From the NCBI GenBank assembly GCA_027025255.1, contig JALVRC010000152.1, forward strand, positions 1 to 10,124: 10,124 nt of DNA. Reading direction: 5' to 3'. The DNA comes from Caldifarciminota bacterium (GTDB taxonomy: Bacteria; Hydrothermota; Tepidihabitantia; B3-TA06; JALVRC01). The translations under genes were made by a program, and so were the position numbers. This document shows, one piece after another, positions 1-7,214 of this stretch. A model generated the notes under the pieces. It ran no database searches and had not been told where the DNA came from. It saw nothing but the letters and a program-made list of their open reading frames with translations. Positions within the stretch are counted from its first letter, which is position 1; every line of letters begins with the position of its first letter.

Positions 1-1
1 T

Positions 2-97
2 TACCCTAAATATTTGCTGACAACAGAATCATTTACTCAAAATAAAAATGGAATAATTCATAAAAATGTATTTGAATGGTTGCTGGAAAGGAAATAA
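2..97 (+). CDS. 3' end of an unidentified gene (partial)
   Basis: From base 2 one frame runs 31 codons to TAA at 95-97. The window edge removes the 5' part. The peptide ends in FEWLLERK and its composition (Y, W, L, K, E) looks like a real protein C-terminus. It is too short to assign to a family and I recognise no motif. It lies on the same strand as the RhuM-like gene and ends 151 bases before it. The frame stays open after this stop (next entry), so the gene may be broken rather than complete. Assigning it needs the sequence upstream of this window. Confidence 0.4.
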   Translation, partial: YPKYLLTTESFTQNKNGIIHKNVFEWLLERK

Positions 98-220
98 AAG
101 AATGAAAAAGAGCGAGAACACAACTACGGCGAAGATTTTAGGTACCTTTTTGCGTATTATGATATAAAGGGAGGAGAAGAAAAAAATGTAAGGAATTATT
201 ATGCGAATAAAAATGAGTAA
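98..220 (+). pseudogene. Possible read-on remnant of the upstream gene after an in-frame stop
   Basis: After the TAA at 95-97 the same frame stays open for 40 more codons, to TAA at 218-220. It reads like protein, for example NYGEDFRYLFAYYD in its first half. It contains no ATG, GTG or TTG, so it cannot be a separate gene with a usual start. Forty open codons in such A+T-rich DNA are somewhat unexpected by chance, but not decisively so. Either a stop mutation split a longer gene and left this tail, or the openness is accidental. This is inference only; no homologue is recognised. Confidence 0.25.
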
Positions 221-236
221 AGTATTGATTTTATAA
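167..236 (+). promoter_or_regulatory. Strong Shine-Dalgarno followed by a start-stop pair and a mini-ORF, upstream of the RhuM-like gene
   Basis: AAGGGAGGAG at 167-176 is a near-ideal ribosome binding site. The first start codon at normal spacing (9 nt) is ATG at 186-188, which is followed at once by TAA at 189-191. In the same frame, AGGA at 191-194 precedes ATG at 201-203, which opens an 11-codon ORF (MRIKMSKVLIL) ending at 236, just before the RhuM-like start at 249. This could be a translated leader that affects the downstream gene, the decayed 5' end of a former gene, or chance. No regulatory role is shown. Confidence 0.22.
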
Positions 237-248
237 TCAGGAATTGAG

Positions 249-1091
249 ATGGATAGAAATCAAATAATAGTATACAAAAATGGTGAAATAGAACTTAAGG
301 TTTCTGTTGAAAAGGAAAGTATTTGGTTAAGAGCAGAGGATATTGCTTTGTTATTCAATGTTCAAAGACCTGCAATTGTTAAACATATTGGAAACATTTA
401 CAAAACTAAAGAATTAGAGGATAGTTTAACCTGTTCCATTTTGGAACAGGTTACAAAAGACGGGAAAAAAAGAAAGGTAAAATATTACAACTTAGATATG
501 ATTATTTCAGTTGGATACAGGGTAAATTCTAAAAAAGCCACAAAGTTTAGGCAGTGGGCCACAGGAGTACTAAAAAATTATATTTATAACGGCTATGCGA
601 TAAATAGTGAAAAAATTACTTACCAAAGATTTAAAGAACTTGAAAGTGATGTGAATTTTTTAAAACAAAAAGTAAAACAATTAGAAAATCAAAAGCTAAA
701 ACCAAACCAAGGGATATTTTTTGAAGGACAAATATTTGATACATATAAATTTATCACAGATCTAATAAAAACAGCTAAGAAAGAAATAATTCTAATTGAC
801 AATTATATAAATGAAGATACTCTAACAATATTTAGTAAAGTAGAAAATATAAAAGTAATAATTTATACAAAAAATCTAAATAGACAACTAAAATTAGATC
901 TGAAAAAATATAATAGGCAATATAATAATGTGGAAATAAAAAAATTTGATAATTCTCATGACAGATTTTTAATAATAGATAAAAAGAACATTTATCATAT
1001 TGGAGCAAGTTTAAAAGATATAGGGAAAAAATGGTTTGCTTTTTCTAAATTAGATAAAAATAGTTTAATATTGTTGAGTAAATTAAATTAA
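249..1091 (+). CDS. RhuM family protein with C-terminal PLD-like domain
   Basis: This 280-aa protein has two parts. Residues 1-118 match the RhuM family ('virulence RhuM'), with an early segment of the IWLRAEDIALLF type and the hallmark stretch YNLDMIISVGYRVNS at 80-94, followed by FRQWATGVLKNYI. Residues about 121-150 are charged and probably coiled coil. Residues 156-270 form the C-terminal domain often fused to RhuM proteins, with FFEGQIFDTYKFI and IILIDNYI. HDRFLIID at 237-244 resembles a single PLD/HKD motif with Arg in place of Lys, and is followed by YHIGASLKDIGKKWFAF. One motif per chain would require a dimer for catalysis. The family's function is unknown; DNA binding by the N-terminal part and nuclease-like chemistry are inferences. 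The start is supported by AGGA at 239-242, 6 nt before ATG. By eye the gene is richer in A+T than the peptidase gene, which would fit horizontal transfer. Confidence 0.85.
   Translation: MDRNQIIVYKNGEIELKVSVEKESIWLRAEDIALLFNVQRPAIVKHIGNIYKTKELEDSLTCSILEQVTKDGKKRKVKYYNLDMIISVGYRVNSKKATKFRQWATGVLKNYIYNGYAINSEKITYQRFKELESDVNFLKQKVKQLENQKLKPNQGIFFEGQIFDTYKFITDLIKTAKKEIILIDNYINEDTLTIFSKVENIKVIIYTKNLNRQLKLDLKKYNRQYNNVEIKKFDNSHDRFLIIDKKNIYHIGASLKDIGKKWFAFSKLDKNSLILLSKLN
427..453. repeat. Perfect 12-bp inverted repeat inside the RhuM-like gene
   Basis: TAACCTGTTCCA at 427-438 and TGGAACAGGTTA at 442-453 are exact reverse complements around a TTT loop. The repeat encodes the stretch LTCSILEQVT, a part of RhuM proteins that I recall as often Cys-Ser-x-x-Glu. 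Codons for such a motif (TGT TCC ... GAA CAG) tend to make the core palindromic, but they do not force the outer arms to match. It could be a protein binding site, an RNA hairpin or a coding by-product. Confidence 0.6.
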
Positions 1092-1142
1092 AAATGATGC
1101 AGATTTAATCGAGTTATGCAAAATTGCTAAAAGGAGATAGCA

Positions 1143-1916
1143 ATGAACAAAGAAAAAGACATAAAGCCAGAATTTGACTTGAAGGCAGTTTTTGAGCCAG
1201 ATGATTATCTGTATTTTTATAAGGATTCGCTGACTGAGGAAAGAACAAAAGCAGAAATAGATTTTTTGGTAAAAGAATTACAGCTTGATAAGTCTATGAA
1301 GATTCTTGATTTAGCCTGTGGGCATGGAAGACATGCTAATCGTCTGGCAAAACTTGGATACAATGTTACAGGTGTTGATATTAGCCAAGGTTTTCTTGAG
1401 ATTGCCAAAAAAGAAGCAAAAGAAAAAGGCATAAGTGTTAAATATATTCAAGAAGACATGCGAAACATCTCATTTATAGAGGAGTTTAATAGAGTACTAC
1501 TTCTTTTTACTTCGTTTGGATATTTTGAAGATGAGGAGAATTTAAAGGTTCTTAAAAATATAGCAGATGCTCTTAACCCAGGTGGATTATTCTGTTTTGA
1601 TACAGCTAATCGGGATGAGTTCTTGAAACATATTCTCCCATACAAAGTTACAGAAAAAGGAAATGATTTAATGATTGATAGAATTACTTTTGATAGTATT
1701 ACAGGACGACTTTACAACAGAAGGATTATCATTAGAAATGGCAAACGGGAAGATAAACCTTTTTTTGTGAGGTTTTATAATCCCACAGAGATACGAGATT
1801 TATTAGAGAAGGCAGGACTTGAGATATATAAGATGTATGGTGACTGGCAGGCAAATCCGTTCACAAGTGGTTCTACGAGGATGATTATAATCGCTGAAAA
1901 ACCTAAAGGGAAATGA
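1143..1916 (+). CDS. Class I SAM-dependent methyltransferase, substrate unknown
   Basis: This 257-aa protein has the Rossmann-type SAM-binding fold. Motif I is ILDLACGHGRH at 54-64 (the DxACGxG form of the Gly-rich loop). The acidic residue that contacts the SAM ribose is D79 in GVDIS, at the end of strand 2. Motif II is represented by QEDMR at 103-107 and the later NPGG turn by 145-148. The N-terminal 50 residues form a helical lead-in, and the C-terminal part (about 170-257) has an inserted beta region and ends in the strand RMIIIAEKP. This is the plan of general Methyltransf_25/11 proteins, which act on small molecules, and no substrate motif is visible. The start is well supported by AAGGAG at 1131-1136, 6 nt before ATG. 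It lies 51 nt after the RhuM-like gene on the same strand, so co-transcription is possible, but nothing shows that the two work together. Confidence 0.88.
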   Translation: MNKEKDIKPEFDLKAVFEPDDYLYFYKDSLTEERTKAEIDFLVKELQLDKSMKILDLACGHGRHANRLAKLGYNVTGVDISQGFLEIAKKEAKEKGISVKYIQEDMRNISFIEEFNRVLLLFTSFGYFEDEENLKVLKNIADALNPGGLFCFDTANRDEFLKHILPYKVTEKGNDLMIDRITFDSITGRLYNRRIIIRNGKREDKPFFVRFYNPTEIRDLLEKAGLEIYKMYGDWQANPFTSGSTRMIIIAEKPKGK

Positions 1917-1994
1917 ATAACTGGCGACGCAATTAAAGTTTAGACTTAGTATGCTCTTTTTTTCAAGTTTTAGATTTAAGTTAAGAATTGTTGC

Positions 1995-2025
1995 TTGACT
2001 TTTGGGTTTTTTTGCGTAGTATAAG
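1995..2025 (+). promoter_or_regulatory. Putative sigma70-type promoter of the C25 peptidase gene
   Basis: TTGACT at 1995-2000 (5 of 6 consensus) and TATAAG at 2020-2025 (5 of 6) are 19 bp apart, slightly longer than the ideal 17. A perfect TATAAT also lies at 2029-2034, but it has no good -35 at 17 bp. Initiation near 2032-2042 would give a very short leader before the ATG at 2052. The 135-bp gap from the methyltransferase and this motif suggest that the peptidase is its own transcription unit. Confidence 0.4.
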
Positions 2026-2039
2026 TTGTATAATATTAT

Positions 2040-2048
2040 GGGAGGTGA
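2040..2048 (+). promoter_or_regulatory. Near-perfect Shine-Dalgarno of the C25 peptidase gene
   Basis: GGGAGGTGA at 2040-2048 matches the anti-Shine-Dalgarno complement almost completely. From the end of the GGAGG core, 6 nt separate it from the ATG at 2052, which fixes that start and suggests efficient translation. Confidence 0.8.
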
Positions 2049-2051
2049 GAG

Positions 2052-5000
2052 ATGAAAAAGGCTGTCTTGCTGTTTTTAGGATTATTTGTTTTAGTGTATG
2101 CAGACATAATATATAATTACAGTTTTAAAAGAAATTTAAATAAGGAACAGTTCAATAATTATATTGTTTTCAGGGCAAAAGGGCTTATTGATGATCAACC
2201 AGCCGAGGGTTTTCCTGTTCTTCCGATTGAGTTTCTGAGCTTTGAGGCAAATGAGGGAGAGGTATTTAAGGATATAGAAATTACCTCTACTGATTATACA
2301 GAAGAGCAGTTAAACATGAAGATTTTGCCTCAGCCTGCGTATATTCCTCTGTCTTCAAGTAAAGAACCTTCAATTGTTCCTGCTAAATTATACAGTGAGG
2401 ATAAATGGTATCCAGAAAGGCCAGTTGTTTTCAGCGGAATTGAAGAGCAATGGGATAAGAGAAAAATAGTTGTAAGGGTCTATCCGATTCAGTATAATCC
2501 ATACAAAAACAAGGTAAGAATTTTTAAAAACATTGATTTTAAAATAAGAACTGGTTATTCATCAACAAAGAATAAAACTCTTTCCACTTCAGAGGACAGG
2601 TATGCTTATGTAATAATTACGCCAGAAAAGTATAGAGGATATTTTTCAAAACTATCAAACTGGCATAAGAGTATAGGGATTAAGGATACTATTGAGAGTC
2701 TTGAAGATATTTATGCTCAGTTTATGGGTAGGGATTATGTAGCGCGTATAAGAGAATTTATAAAATGGGCAAAAGAGAGCTGGGGTATACAGTATGTGCT
2801 TTTGGGCGGAGATTTTAACGATGTTCCGTCAAGGTACTGTTATGTAATGTCTGTTGCTAACAATTACATAGATACTATTCCAACTGACATGTATTTTTCA
2901 TGTCTAGACGGGGACTGGGATGGCAATAATAACTTTGTCTATGGTGAGATGAGTGATGATGTTGACCTTATTCCTGAAGTCTCTATTGGAAGATTGACCT
3001 TTGACAATGAGGCTCAGTTGAGTTATGAAATAGATAAAATTATACATATGACAGAAGAGCCTGAAAACCATATAAAAAAGGTGCTTTTACCTGCTGAATA
3101 TCTATGGGATACATACTCTGGAAGTGTTGTAAATAATCTAATAGCAGATATAGCTCAGGGTTATACAAATGCAAAACTTTATGAGGACGACAATAACATA
3201 TGCAAACAGCAGGTTGTTGATTCATTAAACAATGGTTTTATGTTTGTTCATTATGCTGCACACGGAAATTTTGATGTTATTTCTACAGGCCCGGATGTCC
3301 TCTACCTTACAGATGCGAGAAATCTTACCAATGGGCAGAGAACGCATATAGGTAATGCAATAAGCTGTATTGTTGCAGCTTTTGACAAGGAAGATTGTAT
3401 TGTAGAGGAATTTATGGAGGATACAACTGGCGGGAGTGTTGCCTGGATAGGTAATACCCGATATGGCTGGGGTTCTCCACCCACACTTGGAATAGCAGAA
3501 AAGATAGATACATTGTTTTTTAGATATGCATTGTATTCTGACACGTTTCAAATAGGTGATATGGTAAACTGCGTAAAAAGAAGGCTGGCACCTTTTGCAA
3601 TGACTTCTTCATACTGGCGCTGGTCAATTTATGAATGGACACTATTCGGTGATCCAGCTATGCCTGTGCCAACAGAGCCATTGGAGAATTTAACTGTAAA
3701 TGCTCCAGATTCATTAGAACCAGGAATGCATTCTTTTACTGTAAGTGTTTACAGGAATTCTGAGAGTATATTTAACGCTTTTGTATCTATAAGGCAGGAA
3801 GATAAGTATGATTACGGATATACAAAAGAAAATGGCTCAATAACGTTTGACTACGATTTTGAAGAGGGAGAGGCAGAGCTAAATGTTGTAGCAAGGAATG
3901 CTGAGCTTTACAAAAAAATAATCTATATTAAGAAAAGAGGCCCTCAAGTCTTTGTTTATCCAGACCCATTACCTGTATATGCTTTTGTTGATACTGTTGA
4001 CAGCTTTTTTATTCAAAATAGAGGGAGCGATACACTTAGGATTGATAGTATTATACTGCTTCCTTCTTCTGTTTCAGAAAGACTGACAATAGAATGGAAT
4101 GAGACGCCTTTAGCTTCTGACAGCCTTCTTTACGTGCGGGCTATAATGGATACACTGGGGCTTGAGAATGGCATATACAGTACAAATCTTTCAATATATA
4201 ACAATACAGAGGACAGTGTAGTTAATGAAGAGGTAATTTTTGTAAAGGGTAATTATCCATGCATAAGGGTTGAGGATGATACACTGTTGTTTAGTATAAT
4301 AGATGGTGCAGTTGAGGAAACGCTTTACGTATATAACATAGGGCTGGATACTCTGCATTGGGGCATAGAAGACCTGCCTTTTTATGTTCAAGCTGATATT
4401 GATACTGGCACACTACTTCCTGATTCTGTAGCATATGTATTAATGAGTGTAAGCGAGGATTTAGCACCTACTGGTTCGAGTCTGGATAGCTTTAAAGTCA
4501 TAAGTAATGATCCAGTAAGGGATACATTCTTTTCCTATATAACTGTTGAAAATTATACACCTTTAATAAGTGTTTCACCTGATACGTTGTTCTTTGTTTA
4601 TCATACAAAGCCATACGGCACTTATCTTGATGAGACGGATACAGTTGAGAATGAAATGCATATAACCAATGCCGGAGGGGGTATTCTGAAGGTAGATAGT
4701 ATTGTAAAGAATGTTAACTGGATAGCTGATGTTTCTCCTGATAGGTTTGATGTTAGTGCTCAAGAAACAAAGGATGTTAATGTTATTGTAAACCCTGATT
4801 TTTTAGAAGAGGGCCTGTACATATCGCAATTAAAAATATATTCAAATGCAGATAAAAATAATTTGTATTTAGAAACAGTATGCTTTAATGTTACTGAAAA
4901 GCCGCAGGACATACTTGTTTTCCCTGATACTGTGGATGTTGATATAAAGACGCATGATACAGCTTATTTTTACGTTGTTAATGAAGGAAAGAAACGCCTT

Positions 5001-5510
5001 ACCATTGACAGTATGTACAATGTAACGAATGATCCATGGATAGTTAAGGTTTATCCTGCTAAATTGCTTGTTTTTGCAGGAGATACTGAAAGGGTCGCTG
5101 TTGTTATAGCAAGGGATAGTACAAGGCATTATGAAAACTATGGAACAATAAGGATTTTATCTGATGATGCGGATGAGCCAGAGATTGATGTAGTTGTATA
5201 TGCTCATGGTTATACTGGTATAGGAGAGGGAAAAATTCCTTTAGAGGCCTTTGCCAATATTCCTGATTTCACAAATAGTATTTTATACATTGATTATGGG
5301 CTAACAGAAAGGTCTGTGGTTCATGTTAATATATACGATATATCAGGACGAGGTGTATTAAATTACATAGAGCAGAAGCCAGCAGGATATCATACGTTAA
5401 TGTTAAACTTGAAAGATAGAGGAAATCATACCTTAAGCAATGGTATATATTTTGTTAGTGTAAGGATTGGGGATAAGAGCTTTGTAAATAAGCTCTTAAT
5501 AATGAGGTAA
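2052..5510 (+). CDS. Secreted C25 family (gingipain-type) cysteine peptidase with Ig-like repeats and sorting tail
   Basis: This 1152-aa protein starts with a signal peptide (KK, then a hydrophobic run; likely cleavage after VYA at 15-17). Residues 18-180 resemble a C25 propeptide region. The peptidase domain spans about 185-540. The catalytic dyad appears as His404 in HYAAHGNFD and Cys439 in AISCIVAAFD, 35 residues apart, close to H211/C244 of gingipain RgpB; Cys449 in the following KEDCIVEEF also matches a family position. The domain closes with LFGDPAMPVP at 531-540, a typical C25 ending. An Ig-like domain follows (541-630), then four repeats of about 105 residues (631-1053). The C-terminus (about 1077-1152), with VNIYDISGRG at 1092-1101 and GIYFVSVRIG at 1131-1140, resembles Por/type IX sorting tails and FlgD-like Ig domains. 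Secretion to the surface or medium is therefore likely; the substrate and the exporter are unknown. The last 15 nt overlap convergent comEC. Confidence 0.88.
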   Translation: MKKAVLLFLGLFVLVYADIIYNYSFKRNLNKEQFNNYIVFRAKGLIDDQPAEGFPVLPIEFLSFEANEGEVFKDIEITSTDYTEEQLNMKILPQPAYIPLSSSKEPSIVPAKLYSEDKWYPERPVVFSGIEEQWDKRKIVVRVYPIQYNPYKNKVRIFKNIDFKIRTGYSSTKNKTLSTSEDRYAYVIITPEKYRGYFSKLSNWHKSIGIKDTIESLEDIYAQFMGRDYVARIREFIKWAKESWGIQYVLLGGDFNDVPSRYCYVMSVANNYIDTIPTDMYFSCLDGDWDGNNNFVYGEMSDDVDLIPEVSIGRLTFDNEAQLSYEIDKIIHMTEEPENHIKKVLLPAEYLWDTYSGSVVNNLIADIAQGYTNAKLYEDDNNICKQQVVDSLNNGFMFVHYAAHGNFDVISTGPDVLYLTDARNLTNGQRTHIGNAISCIVAAFDKEDCIVEEFMEDTTGGSVAWIGNTRYGWGSPPTLGIAEKIDTLFFRYALYSDTFQIGDMVNCVKRRLAPFAMTSSYWRWSIYEWTLFGDPAMPVPTEPLENLTVNAPDSLEPGMHSFTVSVYRNSESIFNAFVSIRQEDKYDYGYTKENGSITFDYDFEEGEAELNVVARNAELYKKIIYIKKRGPQVFVYPDPLPVYAFVDTVDSFFIQNRGSDTLRIDSIILLPSSVSERLTIEWNETPLASDSLLYVRAIMDTLGLENGIYSTNLSIYNNTEDSVVNEEVIFVKGNYPCIRVEDDTLLFSIIDGAVEETLYVYNIGLDTLHWGIEDLPFYVQADIDTGTLLPDSVAYVLMSVSEDLAPTGSSLDSFKVISNDPVRDTFFSYITVENYTPLISVSPDTLFFVYHTKPYGTYLDETDTVENEMHITNAGGGILKVDSIVKNVNWIADVSPDRFDVSAQETKDVNVIVNPDFLEEGLYISQLKIYSNADKNNLYLETVCFNVTEKPQDILVFPDTVDVDIKTHDTAYFYVVNEGKKRLTIDSMYNVTNDPWIVKVYPAKLLVFAGDTERVAVVIARDSTRHYENYGTIRILSDDADEPEIDVVVYAHGYTGIGEGKIPLEAFANIPDFTNSILYIDYGLTERSVVHVNIYDISGRGVLNYIEQKPAGYHTLMLNLKDRGNHTLSNGIYFVSVRIGDKSFVNKLLIMR
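3942..5210 (+). repeat. Four tandem Ig-like repeats (about 105 residues each) within the peptidase
   Basis: Two landmarks recur in step. The first is a strand of the VxPDTLxF kind, at residues about 635 (VYPDPLPV), 740 (VEDDTLLF), 841 (VSPDTLFF) and 956 (VFPDTVDV). The second is an xLxIDSI-like strand, at about 661 (TLRIDSI), 767 (TLHWGIE), 878 (ILKVDSI) and 982 (RLTIDSM). Spacings are 101-115 residues. This resembles ASPM-SPD-2-Hydin/choice-of-anchor type Ig folds, which serve as stalks or binding modules in secreted proteins. The copies are diverged in sequence, so the duplication is old. Confidence 0.6.
5474..5498. terminator. Hairpin at the convergent gene ends, possible bidirectional terminator
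   Basis: TAAGAGCTT at 5474-5482 pairs perfectly with AAGCTCTTA at 5490-5498 across a 7-nt loop. It lies in the last codons of the peptidase gene, and its right arm includes the comEC stop (5496-5498). Its position between two converging units suits a shared terminator. No T-tract follows on either strand, so it would be a weak or factor-dependent signal. Confidence 0.3.
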
Positions 5511-7214
5511 TCTCGGTTTTAAAAACACTGTATCCTTACCGTTTGTAATGAAACGTTTTAAGAAATCATTGAGATAGGTTAGAGTCTCATGTCTGGTAAA
5601 GATAGTATACGTTCCGTACTGCACTAAAAATGTTTGTTTGCGAGGTAAAAAGAGTTTATATATTGAATCTTTTAGCACGTAGTCCTGTTCATTTATAAGA
5701 AAGATGCTGTTTACGCTGCGATAAGCTTTGAGCATTCTTTTTAAGTAAGCAATCTTTGAAGGTTTGTCTATAAAGATAAGATTAAGGTCTTGAGAATTGT
5801 ATACTATGTTATTGTTGTATTCTATGAAATGAGGGGGGTTTTTATTTATATAAGGAAATATTAGTGCGAAACTTAGAAGCAGAAACACTGTAGAGAGGAG
5901 GAGCTTTTTCTTTTTAATAAAAAAAGGGATTAAAGGGAAAGGTAAAAGTACATAGGGATTTATTTCAGAAGAAAAAATAGGGATAGAGAACCTGTTTATA
6001 AAGTGTATGATGTATAAAACTTGTGAAATTAAAAAATTCAGAAAAGGAGATAAGAACATGCCTATTTTTAACGGAAGTGCCAGTATGGTTAAGAGGGCTG
6101 GTAAAAGGAGCGTAATAAAAGGAAGGATTACTGTATTTGTTATGGGTGAAATGAGGTATGCGTTTTTAAAATGTATAAGTATTATAGGTAGTACTGAGAG
6201 GAATGCATAAATGCTTATAAAGAAGGATGTGAAAAAGGAGTGCTTTTTTATATGTTCAAGTATGCCTACTATACCAAAGGTAGCTGCAAATGACAATTGA
6301 AAACTTATTGATAGGATACTTGCAGGAGAAGCAAGTAAAATAAAGATTAATGCCCATGAAAGGTTGTTTCTTAAAAATGTTTTTCTTTCAATAGATTTTC
6401 CTATTAGTATGAATAAGAGCATAATTCCTGCTCTTATAGAAGGAGTGGTAAAACCCGCAATTGCAATATATAGACTCATGGCTGTAGCAATTATCATAAG
6501 TCTTATCCATTTGTTTATAAATCCAAAAGGAATCAGGAGCATTAGAACAAAACCAGCAACAATTCCGACGTGAAGTCCTGAAATAACAAAGATATGCATG
6601 ATTCCTGCTTGTTTTATTGTTTCTTTTTCCTCTGGTTTAAGCCAATGACTGCCTCCTAAGACAAGGCCTTTTACAATATCTGTGTTGGAGTGGGTGAAAA
6701 TTCTCTGTATCTTGTATTTAAGGCTTCTTTTTATGCTACTAATGATGCCTTTTTCAGGTATATAGTGAACAGTAAAGGGTTTTATAAGATGGAGTTTTTG
6801 GCCTTCGTCAAAGTATGCTTTTCCTGTAATATAGTTATCCAATAAGAGTTTTCTATATGTAAAGACAAAAGTCTTTTTTGAAAATTGAAATGTTTTGTTG
6901 TTAATTCTTATAGAGTCAATCTTTAGGGGGATAAATCCCTGTTCTTTTTCTATACATGGTCTGGCAAAGAAATCAAAAGGTACTCTTTGTATTTTGGTTG
7001 CATGAGGTTTAAAAGCATTTATAAAAGCAAGGACAGTAAGGAGAAGAAAAATAAAAAGCTTTTTATAAAGGGTTAGTAAAAATATTATAACTAAAAGAAC
7101 AAGTATTATCCATAAAGGGACGGTAAGTGTTTGGGATAAAAATGTCCCTGTAAGAATTGACAATCCTGCATAGAAGGGAAAGTATTTATAAAACTCCTCT
7201 TTCATGCAATACAT
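5496..7214 (-). CDS. comEC: ComEC/Rec2 family DNA-uptake channel protein lacking the metallo-beta-lactamase domain
   Basis: This 572-aa polytopic membrane protein begins with several hydrophobic segments (about 13-68), followed by a soluble region (about 75-155) that matches the DUF4131/OB-like part of ComEC. The competence domain (about 175-450) carries LVLGG at 184-188, the signature HIFVISGLHVGI at 207-218, and PSIRAGIML at 258-266, with about eight further transmembrane segments. ComEC carries single-stranded DNA across the inner membrane during transformation. Full-length family members usually end in a metallo-beta-lactamase domain with HxHxDH; residues 460-572 here are short and show no such motif. 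The first ATG (7212-7214) overlaps miaA by 29 nt and a second ATG, codon 4 (7203-7205), by 20 nt. Neither has a clear ribosome binding site, so translation is probably coupled to miaA and the start is uncertain by three codons. It is the last gene of the operon. Confidence 0.88.
   Translation of the reverse strand: MYCMKEEFYKYFPFYAGLSILTGTFLSQTLTVPLWIILVLLVIIFLLTLYKKLFIFLLLTVLAFINAFKPHATKIQRVPFDFFARPCIEKEQGFIPLKIDSIRINNKTFQFSKKTFVFTYRKLLLDNYITGKAYFDEGQKLHLIKPFTVHYIPEKGIISSIKRSLKYKIQRIFTHSNTDIVKGLVLGGSHWLKPEEKETIKQAGIMHIFVISGLHVGIVAGFVLMLLIPFGFINKWIRLMIIATAMSLYIAIAGFTTPSIRAGIMLLFILIGKSIERKTFLRNNLSWALIFILLASPASILSISFQLSFAATFGIVGILEHIKKHSFFTSFFISIYAFLSVLPIILIHFKNAYLISPITNTVILPFITLLLPALLTILALPLKIGMFLSPFLNFLISQVLYIIHFINRFSIPIFSSEINPYVLLPFPLIPFFIKKKKLLLSTVFLLLSFALIFPYINKNPPHFIEYNNNIVYNSQDLNLIFIDKPSKIAYLKRMLKAYRSVNSIFLINEQDYVLKDSIYKLFLPRKQTFLVQYGTYTIFTRHETLTYLNDFLKRFITNGKDTVFLKPRLPHY

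Noticed and set aside
232..237. TATAAT as a -10 box for the RhuM-like gene
   Set aside because: There is no -35-like sequence 16-18 bp upstream, and transcription from here would start at or beyond the ribosome binding site; such hexamers are frequent in DNA this A+T-rich.
1978..2013. Hairpin AAGTTAAG/CTTGACTT (one G-U pair) followed by a T-run, as a terminator of the methyltransferase gene
   Set aside because: The stem is A+T-rich and weak, six bases (TTGGG and neighbours) separate it from the T-run, and its right arm overlaps the better-supported -35 box of the peptidase promoter.
3225..3551. 108-codon minus-strand open frame
   Set aside because: It lies opposite the catalytic region of the C25 peptidase, whose motifs are in the other strand; its composition is not protein-like.
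6007..6573. Plus-strand open frames opposite comEC
   Set aside because: They are antisense to hydrophobic ComEC segments, which generate such frames, and they have no ribosome binding site or recognisable motif.
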